This document shows positions 1 through 5,820 of a stretch of DNA of 7,044 nt, piece after piece (the first letter of the stretch is position 1; the number at the start of each line of letters is the position of its first letter). Source of the stretch: an uncultured Succinivibrio sp. (GTDB lineage Bacteria; Pseudomonadota; Gammaproteobacteria; Enterobacterales; Succinivibrionaceae); NCBI GenBank assembly GCA_900767695.1, contig CAAGAC010000111.1:1-7044 (forward strand), given 5' to 3'. Position numbers and translations under genes: made by a program. The notes below the pieces were generated by a model, which was not told the DNA's origin, ran no database searches, and saw only the letters and a program-made list of their open reading frames with translations.

Positions 1-3000
1 AACTCCTGCCGACCTGCCGATGGCGCCATCAGACTTAACCGCGCTGATGAAGCTGAATCCTGCCGGAAGGCCGATGCGCACCATCGCCTGCGCGCTGCGC
101 GGCACGTCGCGCCTTATCGAGAGCAGCATCATCGCGGGCACGCCGCGCTTGAGCGAGCTGACAAGGGCAGGGGCCGCCTGATCGGAGACGTCGTAGAAGC
201 TTGCCTTGGCCGACACGCTCTTGGAGAGTGCGGCGCCCTTCCTGGGCTGTCCATAGGCGCTTACGGTGTAGAAGGCGCCAGGCTTCCCATTGTTCACCGC
301 CTCGTAGCTGCCGTTCTGGCCGGTCTTCACTTCCTTGGTCTCAGGCTTGCCCGCCCCGGAGGCATCGGAAGCGCGGGCGAGCACGGCCATGGTCCTCAGA
401 TCGGGGATCCTGAAGGATGAGAGATCGGACCCGCTTATGAACGAGGCGTTCCTCGTCACCGCTGCAGCGGCGATGAGCACCGCGCGGTCGAAGTCCGGGC
501 TTGAGAGCACGGTGGGCTCGAAGCGCGAGTACGCCTCGAAGGCCTTGAGCGCCTGCTCGGTGGTCGTGGCGGCCTGCAGCGCGGCGTGGAGCTTGTCGAG
601 GGTTGAGAGCGACTCGAAGCCAAGCCTCAGGGCCTCGAAGGCGCGGGCGTCGTCGCCGTAGCTGTGGAAGGCAACGGCGTAGGCAGCGCAGGATAGCGGG
701 GAGGCCTTTAGGTTGTTGTCAAAGGAATAGCGCAGATCCGAGAGATCGCCCTCGCGGATCATCGAAAGCGCCAGCATGCTGAAGGGACCGGAGGGATCCT
801 TGGCGCCGGTGCCGCGCTTGAGGTCGGTGATCAGGCGGTCGCAAAGCTCGTCGCTCACGTCAAAGCCTGCCTGGCGCGCCCTTAGGAGCGCGGTTGCGGC
901 GAGGGCGTCGAGCGCGGGATCGCTGAAGTCCGAGCTGTTGCCCGAGCGCGACTGGAGGAGCGAGACGAGATCCTGAACCTCCGAGGACCCTGCAGCGTCC
1001 GCGCGCGGCAGATCGGCAAGCGCCATCACCACGCTTGGAAGATCCGCAAGCGGGACGTAGCCTGCCTCCCTGACCTTTTTGAGAAGATCGTCGCGGGTGC
1101 CTCCGGGGACAAGCCCGCGCGTGAGCTCGGCCCTGGCGACGCCGTCAAGCGCGGGCATTGGCTCCAGAACCTTCGACTTGCCCCCCGGGATGTAGGCGGT
1201 CGCCGAGGAGAGCACCATCGGATCAGGCGGCAGCACCTGCACGCTGTAGTCGCGCGAGATGTCCACGCTCCCGCCCTTGAGCGTGAGCGATACCTTGCCC
1301 TCGCCCTTTGAAATCGCCCTTGCCTTGAGCGGCACCGAGGCCATCTGGCCGTCTGCAAGATCAAGCTCGGCCCTGGCCTCGGCGCACTCGATGGCGCCAG
1401 AGCACCTTGCAGCGAGCGAGAGCTTCTGCCCGGGCTTGCCCGAGGTGTTCTGCACGCTGACCGCGCCGTCAACCTGATCCCCGTCGTGGAGGATCGCGGG
1501 CAGCGAGACCGAGGGCGCGGCCTCGTCGCGCACCATGATGTCCGAGGAGGCCGATCCCATGGCCTTGCCGTCGGCGGCGACGGCCATGAGCCTCAGGCCG
1601 CCCTGGAAGTCATCGGGGATCCTGAAGGAGAGGGTGGCCTTGCCGCCCTCCAATTTGGCAACTCCGGTGTAGAGCGCGACTATCTTCCCGCGCAGGGCCG
1701 AGAGCGCCTGGGGCGATGAGGCTGCCTTCATGAGCGAGTCGCCCATCTCGCCGTGGCCCTGGCCCTGGGGCGCGAAGGCGTGCAGCAGCGCGCCGTAGCG
1801 GTCGAAGGCCCTGATCCCGTAGGCCTCGGGCCTGGCGAACTCGCGCTCGGGCGATGGAGCCTGGTAGGAGGTGAGGGAGAGCACTCCGGTGTCGACGAGG
1901 GACGCTGAGTACATCGCGCCGTCCGAGGCGCCCCGGATCTCAAGCTCGGCCTTCAGGGTCTGCCCGGGCTTCACCGAGCCAGGGTTCTTGAGCATGGCGC
2001 CGAGCACCTTGTCCTGCGACGAGACCTTGAGGAGGGCAAGGCCCATCGAGCGCGGGCTTGACGCCGCGCTGCCGGCGGGCGAGGTGATGGTTATGAGCGC
2101 GTGCTCGGCAACCGCGGCGTCCTTGGGGATCCTGAAGGTTATCTGGTTGGTGCCCTTGCGCACGTCGTAGCGGCGCATGAGCTTGATGTCGCGCGAGCCG
2201 ACCACGAGATCAGCCCCGCCGTCCTCGCGGGCGTCGAAGGTGAGGGTGACCTTCTCGTCGGGGGCGTAGGAGTCCTTGTCCGAGGCCACCGTGAAGGTCT
2301 CTGGCGTGTTTGCCTGCTCTGAGGCCTCGTGCCCCCTGAAGAACCTCGCGACGGTCACCGAGCTTCCTGCCTCAAGCCGCGCAAGGTATGCCCCGTCCTT
2401 GAGATCGGCTTTTACCTTAGCGGCCTTGCCGTCCTCGGTCTTGATGGTGCCGGCAAGCGCCGGGGTGAGGCGCTCGTTTTTCAGGTACTTCCACTCCCCG
2501 CGGTCGAAGACGTACTGGTAGTCCGCGTCCACGCGGTATATGGCGTAACCCGCGCTGCCTTGTACGGCTCTGCCGCCTTGGCAGATCACGGCCTCAAAGC
2601 CGTCGTCTGTTGACTTGAAGCCAAGGAGCTGGGCTTTGGGCAGGATCCTGAAGGAGCGCGAGGCGTTGGTCTCGCTGCCCTGGGCAAAGGCGTTCACCGC
2701 GAGGGCGGCCGTCTGGGCGTAGGGGAGATCGGGCATCTTAGCTGCGAAGGCGGCCGAGCCGTCGGGTCCTGCCTCGACGGGGTCGAACGACTGGGCGCGG
2801 GTGAGCTCGGGGAAGCGCTCGGGATCGGGGCCGAAGGAGAAGTCCCCGTACTCCTCAAGAGGGTGCTGATCGGGGGAGAGCGTCAGCATGCCCGAGACGC
2901 TGGCCCCGGCGCCCGGGGCGCCGTAGCTGTAGCGGGTCGAGACGGTGAAGGAGGCCTTGCCGCCAGATTCCAGATCTCCGCCCTCCTTGATCTGGGCCTC

Positions 3001-4395
3001 AAGCGATGCGGGCACGAAGTCGGCGGTCATGATCGTGGTGTGGGCGATGTCGGTGCGCTCGCCGGACTTGAGCGTGAAGGTCCAGGCCCCGCGCTCGCCC
3101 TCCTCGGGCAGGGCGTAGGACCCCTCGAAGAATCCCGCGCCCTTCGCCTCCAGGGTCATGGACTTGACGGCCGTGCCGTCGGGCCTTGTCACGCGCAGCG
3201 TCAGGGCCTTGAGATCGGTTGCCGCGAAGTCCCGGTTGCGCACGAGGGCCGTGTAGCGCACGGTCTCGCCGGGGCGGTAGATCCCGCGCGAGGTCCAGGC
3301 GTAGGCCTCAAGGCTGGTGTCTTCGGGGGCGCTGCGCGTTCCCGGGGCGTCCTTCAGCGAGAGGCCTGTGCCATCGATATTGAGGACGAAGGCGTCCTGG
3401 CCCGAGGTCACCGCCAGTGCGGCGGGGGCCATCGCGCCCCTGCCTCCCGCGGCGGAGCCGTCGAACCTGGCGTAGCCCGAGGCGTCGGTGACCGCGGTGG
3501 CGAGGACGTCGTTTGACTTCGAGAGCAGCGCGACGTTGGCCGCGGCGGTGGGGTTGGCGCCCTTTAAGGAGCGCACTGCGACTGCGATGCCGTTCTCGGC
3601 GCGGTAGGCGCTCACCCCGAGATCGGTGAGCATGACGATGCGCGAGAGCCACATGCGCCCGCTGTCGTAGAAGGCTTCGGCGTTGTAGCCGTCAAAGCCC
3701 GAGCGCGGATCGCAGGCGACGACGAGGTAGACACCGTCGTCGAGCTCCTTTCCCGCCGCCTTTGCAAGATCAAGCTCGGCGGTCACGCGCTCGTTGCGCG
3801 CCTTGGGGAACTTGAGGTCGGTCTTGCCCAGAAGCTGGGCGTGGGACTGTATGAGTTCCGAGATCTGGTAGGCAGGAAGCGAGTCGGAGGTGAGCTCGAG
3901 CGCCCCTGAGGCTATCAGATCGGAGGAGGGGATGCGGTAGACGTAGGCCTCGAGATCCGGGCAGTTTATGGCCGAGAGGAGGATCCTGCGCGAGCTCATG
4001 GTGCGCGAGAGCACCTGGCCGCGCTCCAGGAAGACCGCGCTTTTGGCGTCGGGGATGAGGGCGCTTGCCTTGAGATCCCTGTCCAGGGTCTCGCCATTGC
4101 CGTACTTGAGGCCTTGGCGCACCGTGAGGGTGTAGCGCGATCCGTTCCTTAGGCCTGCAAAGCAGATGCTGCGCCCCGAGAGCACCGGGACGGCGCTCTC
4201 GCCGCCGCTCTCGCTCTGGGCGCGGAAGTAGGCGCCGAGATCAGCGGGGCTGTACGATGGATCGGGCCTTTGCGAGAGCACGGCGCAGAAGCCGCTGTCG
4301 CTTTCGAGCACGCGCTCGATGGAAAGGTCCTGCGCTGAGCATGCGCCAGACGCCAGTGCCGCCAGCGGCAGCACGGAGAGGATCTTGCGGATCAT
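1..4395 (-). CDS. Bacterial alpha-2-macroglobulin family protein, thioester-less (YfaS/MagD-like), C-terminus cut by window edge
   Basis: I read 1465 codons from ATG at 4395 to base 1 with no in-frame stop; the 3' end is outside the window. The start has a good SD, GGAGG at 4408-4404, 8 nt before ATG. The N-terminus (MIRKILSVLPLAALASGACSA) is an export signal; cleavage may follow A21, or C19 may be a weak lipobox cysteine. Landmarks in order: N-terminal macroglobulin (MG) beta domains; the MG2-type motif IYRPGE at 372-377; the A2M signature PDDFQGGLRLMAVAADG at about 927-943; LPAILHDGD at 965-973; an alpha-helical region from about 1095 (thioester-domain position); and LPAGF at 1443-1447, typical of the C-terminal domains. 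The CxEQ thioester motif is absent: the expected site reads EAGYVPLADLPS (1110-1121). Family members are periplasmic and thought to trap or inhibit proteases; thioester-less ones cannot couple covalently. Relatives run to about 1500-1650 residues, so perhaps 100-150 are missing. The family call is firm; the physiological role is inferred. Confidence 0.92.
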   Translation of the reverse strand, partial: MIRKILSVLPLAALASGACSAQDLSIERVLESDSGFCAVLSQRPDPSYSPADLGAYFRAQSESGGESAVPVLSGRSICFAGLRNGSRYTLTVRQGLKYGNGETLDRDLKASALIPDAKSAVFLERGQVLSRTMSSRRILLSAINCPDLEAYVYRIPSSDLIASGALELTSDSLPAYQISELIQSHAQLLGKTDLKFPKARNERVTAELDLAKAAGKELDDGVYLVVACDPRSGFDGYNAEAFYDSGRMWLSRIVMLTDLGVSAYRAENGIAVAVRSLKGANPTAAANVALLSKSNDVLATAVTDASGYARFDGSAAGGRGAMAPAALAVTSGQDAFVLNIDGTGLSLKDAPGTRSAPEDTSLEAYAWTSRGIYRPGETVRYTALVRNRDFAATDLKALTLRVTRPDGTAVKSMTLEAKGAGFFEGSYALPEEGERGAWTFTLKSGERTDIAHTTIMTADFVPASLEAQIKEGGDLESGGKASFTVSTRYSYGAPGAGASVSGMLTLSPDQHPLEEYGDFSFGPDPERFPELTRAQSFDPVEAGPDGSAAFAAKMPDLPYAQTAALAVNAFAQGSETNASRSFRILPKAQLLGFKSTDDGFEAVICQGGRAVQGSAGYAIYRVDADYQYVFDRGEWKYLKNERLTPALAGTIKTEDGKAAKVKADLKDGAYLARLEAGSSVTVARFFRGHEASEQANTPETFTVASDKDSYAPDEKVTLTFDAREDGGADLVVGSRDIKLMRRYDVRKGTNQITFRIPKDAAVAEHALITITSPAGSAASSPRSMGLALLKVSSQDKVLGAMLKNPGSVKPGQTLKAELEIRGASDGAMYSASLVDTGVLSLTSYQAPSPEREFARPEAYGIRAFDRYGALLHAFAPQGQGHGEMGDSLMKAASSPQALSALRGKIVALYTGVAKLEGGKATLSFRIPDDFQGGLRLMAVAADGKAMGSASSDIMVRDEAAPSVSLPAILHDGDQVDGAVSVQNTSGKPGQKLSLAARCSGAIECAEARAELDLADGQMASVPLKARAISKGEGKVSLTLKGGSVDISRDYSVQVLPPDPMVLSSATAYIPGGKSKVLEPMPALDGVARAELTRGLVPGGTRDDLLKKVREAGYVPLADLPSVVMALADLPRADAAGSSEVQDLVSLLQSRSGNSSDFSDPALDALAATALLRARQAGFDVSDELCDRLITDLKRGTGAKDPSGPFSMLALSMIREGDLSDLRYSFDNNLKASPLSCAAYAVAFHSYGDDARAFEALRLGFESLSTLDKLHAALQAATTTEQALKAFEAYSRFEPTVLSSPDFDRAVLIAAAAVTRNASFISGSDLSSFRIPDLRTMAVLARASDASGAGKPETKEVKTGQNGSYEAVNNGKPGAFYTVSAYGQPRKGAALSKSVSAKASFYDVSDQAAPALVSSLKRGVPAMMLLSIRRDVPRSAQAMVRIGLPAGFSFISAVKSDGAIGRSAGV

Positions 4396-4430
4396 CGTCT
4401 TTTCCTCCGAATGGGTATTGGGCCAATTGT

Positions 4431-4470
4431 ACTTTGACGGGGGCGGTTTTGATGCCGCTCCCGTCAAAGT
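4431..4470 (-). promoter_or_regulatory. Strong stem-loop in the tatC/macroglobulin gap, no T-tract
   Basis: The arms 4431-4446 and 4455-4470 form a 16-bp stem with 15 Watson-Crick pairs around an 8-nt loop (4447-4454). The one imperfect pair would be A-C in a minus-strand RNA and G-U in a plus-strand RNA. No run of T follows on either strand: the minus strand continues ACAATTGGCC. It is therefore not a canonical intrinsic terminator. Its position, 42 nt after the tatC stop and 35 nt before the next ATG, suits a 3'-end mRNA stabiliser, an attenuator or a partial terminator that lowers macroglobulin expression relative to tat. A smaller 6-bp hairpin (4500-4505 with 4515-4520) overlaps the tatC stop. 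A possible -10 hexamer, TACAAT, sits at 4431-4426 on the minus strand without a convincing -35. The structure is seen; its function is inferred. Confidence 0.6.
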
Positions 4471-4512
4471 CCTGCGCTGCCAATGCATGAAAGGAGGACG
4501 AGCCTCTCAGGA

Positions 4513-5262
4513 TCAGGCTCCGGCTGTCATGGCCACGGCCTTCCTGCGGCAGGTTATGGACGCGATCATGAGGCCCAGCTCGTAGAGCAGGCACAGCGGG
4601 AGCGCGAGCAGCAGCTGCGAGAGCACGTCGGGCGGGGTGAGCACGGCCGAGATGGTGAAGGCGCCGATGATGACGTAGCGGCGCGATCTCTTAAGCCTTG
4701 CAAGGCCCACGGCGCCGGTCCTTGCCAGCAGCACCACGGCAGCCGGGGTCTGGAAGGCCAGGGCGAAGGCCATGAGCATGCGCAGCACGAAGTCGAGGTA
4801 GGCCCCGACGTCGGGGGCGAAGCTTATGAAGCCGGGAGCCTGGGCGGCGATGAAGCCGAGCACCAGCCCGAGCACCGCGAAGTAGCAGTAGCACCCGCCC
4901 GCGATCGCCAGGGCCAGCGCGCAGAGGACGAAGGCCGCGGCCCTGCGCTTTTCAGAGCGGTAGAGGCCGGGGGCGGCGAACAACCAGATCTGGAAGAGCG
5001 TGTTGGGCAGGCTTGCAAGGAGGGAGGCAAAGCAGAGCACCTTTAGCGGGGCCATCACAGGCGAGATCACGCCGACGCTCATGAGCGCCTGGCCCGGGGG
5101 CAGGGCCGCAAGCAATGGCAGGGCGACAGCGTGGAAGATTTCCCTGGTAAAGGGGGCCAGGACTGCAAGCGCGATGAGAAAGCCCAGCGCGGCGCGCAGG
5201 AAGCAGCGCCTGAGGGCCTTGAGCTCGGACAAGAGCTGGAGGGAGCCTTCTGCCGATGCCAT
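4513..5262 (-). CDS. tatC: Sec-independent protein translocase subunit TatC
   Basis: This 249-residue polytopic inner-membrane protein is the core of the twin-arginine receptor and recognises the RR signal peptide together with TatB. It aligns without gaps, offset by +1, to much of E. coli TatC as I remember it. Retained residues include R18 (E. coli R17), P49 (P48), F95 and E104 (F94, E103) in QIWLFAAPGLYRSEKR, and LTPPDVLSQ with D212 and Q216 (D211, Q215). Six hydrophobic segments are evident. Two usually conserved glutamates are replaced: A16 sits where E. coli has E15 in the ELRKR motif, and Q171 where it has E170 within the membrane (AFQTP against SFEVP). It also has seven cysteines, including CYC at 124-126. 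The ATG follows the tatB stop directly (TAG then ATG), with AAGGGG just upstream as SD, so translational coupling is likely. The TGA stop is at 4515-4513. Identity is certain; the effect of the substitutions is unknown. Confidence 0.97.
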   Translation of the reverse strand: MASAEGSLQLLSELKALRRCFLRAALGFLIALAVLAPFTREIFHAVALPLLAALPPGQALMSVGVISPVMAPLKVLCFASLLASLPNTLFQIWLFAAPGLYRSEKRRAAAFVLCALALAIAGGCYCYFAVLGLVLGFIAAQAPGFISFAPDVGAYLDFVLRMLMAFALAFQTPAAVVLLARTGAVGLARLKRSRRYVIIGAFTISAVLTPPDVLSQLLLALPLCLLYELGLMIASITCRRKAVAMTAGA

Positions 5263-5532
5263 CTAGCGCCCCTTGTCCTGGAGTCCGGGAAGCCCTGCGG
5301 CCCTGGCCGCCGCGCTGGCAGTCGACGACGCTTCCCTGGCAGTGGAGCTCGCCTCGTCGAGGATCACGCGCTCGCACTCCTCGGCGCTGCGCCTGAGCGC
5401 GCTCACGGCCTCCCTGGCCTGGCGGACCTTCCTGCCTGCGGAGGAGCACAGGTGCACGAGATCGGCAGGCCCCATGATCACGAGCGCGATGGCGAGGATC
5501 AACAGAAGCTCGGGAAGGCTTATCCCGAACAT
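5263..5532 (-). CDS. tatB: Sec-independent protein translocase subunit TatB (short form)
   Basis: This 89-residue single-span inner-membrane protein partners TatC in the signal-peptide receptor complex. The start MFGISLPELLLILAIALVIM matches the TatB N-terminus, with E8 in the membrane segment and the G21-P22 hinge. A basic amphipathic helix follows (about 24-50, GRKVRQAREAVSALRRS). The tail is a low-complexity Ala/Ser/Glu region with two adjacent heptads, EASSTAR and EASSTAS (60-73). E. coli TatB has about 171 residues, so the disordered C-terminal tail is much shorter here, while the membrane span and amphipathic helix are complete. Its ATG overlaps the tatA stop by one base (TGATG), with GGGAG upstream inside tatA. 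The MF start and position between tatA and tatC favour TatB over a second TatA. Confidence 0.94.
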   Translation of the reverse strand: MFGISLPELLLILAIALVIMGPADLVHLCSSAGRKVRQAREAVSALRRSAEECERVILDEASSTAREASSTASAAARAAGLPGLQDKGR

Positions 5533-5741
5533 CAGGCCTTCTCCCTGCCAGCGTCCTCCTTGAGGGCGGCGGGCTGATCCTTCTGCTTCGTGGAGTCCTG
5601 CGCGGGATCCTCGGAACCCTCGCGGAAGCCCTTGACGGCGGCCCCCAGATCCTTGCCGATGTTCTTGAGCTTGGATGTCCCAAAGACCATTGCGACGACC
5701 AGGAGCACGATGAGCCAGTGCCAGATTGAAAGAGAACCCAT
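5532..5741 (-). CDS. tatA: Sec-independent protein translocase subunit TatA
   Basis: This 69-residue protein is the pore- or membrane-weakening element that oligomerises on the TatBC receptor when a folded substrate binds. The sequence is textbook: MGSLSIWHWLIVLLVVAMVF is the transmembrane helix, FGT at 20-22 is the conserved hinge, and KLKNIGKDLGAAVKGFRE (24-41) is the amphipathic helix. A short charged tail follows. Position 8, often a polar Gln in E. coli-type TatA, is His here. The start is fixed by an AAGGA SD at 5753-5749, seven bases before the ATG, and by the conserved N-terminus. It is the first gene of a tightly packed tatABC unit; whether it has its own promoter in the 79-bp upstream gap or depends on readthrough from the HD-protein gene cannot be told by eye. 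Confidence 0.97.
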   Translation of the reverse strand: MGSLSIWHWLIVLLVVAMVFGTSKLKNIGKDLGAAVKGFREGSEDPAQDSTKQKDQPAALKEDAGREKA

Positions 5742-5781
5742 GTTTTATTCCTTTGATTTAAAAAGATTAGCTTGAAACTTG

Positions 5782-5808
5782 AGAGATCCCCGCAGGACGG
5801 GGATCTCT
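5782..5808 (-). terminator. Stem-loop after the HD-protein gene, probable weak terminator
   Basis: AGAGATCCCC (5782-5791) pairs perfectly with GGGGATCTCT (5799-5808) around a 7-nt loop: a 10-bp stem starting 12 nt after the stop codon of the upstream gene. In the minus-strand transcript the stem is followed by CAAGTTTCAAGC and then a T-rich stretch (ATCTTTTTAAA), so the T-run is displaced rather than immediate. This suggests incomplete termination, with some readthrough into tatA possible. On the plus strand no T-run follows, and no plus-strand gene needs a terminator here. Confidence 0.55.
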
Positions 5809-5820
5809 TGGGAGTGGAGG

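Noticed and set aside
1372..1389. CAEA at residues 1004-1007 of the macroglobulin as a possible degenerate thioester
   Set aside because: It lacks the glutamine and lies in the beta region about 105 residues before the helical domain where the thioester belongs.
2863..3516. Plus-strand open frame of 217 codons opposite the macroglobulin gene
   Set aside because: It is in exact antisense register to a clear family member, its product is Gly/Ala/Arg-rich without recognisable motifs, and long antisense frames are expected in G+C-rich coding DNA.
4426..4454. Promoter for the macroglobulin gene with -10 TACAAT
   Set aside because: No acceptable -35 lies 16-18 bp upstream; the TTGACG in the hairpin arm is 30 bp away, too far.
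4241..4594. Minus-strand frame of 117 codons spanning the tatC end, the gap and the macroglobulin start
   Set aside because: It overlaps two real genes in another frame and runs through the hairpin. Its short resemblance to a signal-peptide end comes from the 11-bp repeat.
4483..5046. Plus-strand open frame of 187 codons opposite tatC
   Set aside because: The product is a His/Glu/Gly-rich low-complexity sequence typical of the antisense of a membrane protein, with no supporting SD at its ATG.
4952..5683. Minus-strand open frame of 243 codons overlapping tatA, tatB and tatC
   Set aside because: It is an Arg/Pro-rich out-of-frame reading that crosses three well-identified tat genes.
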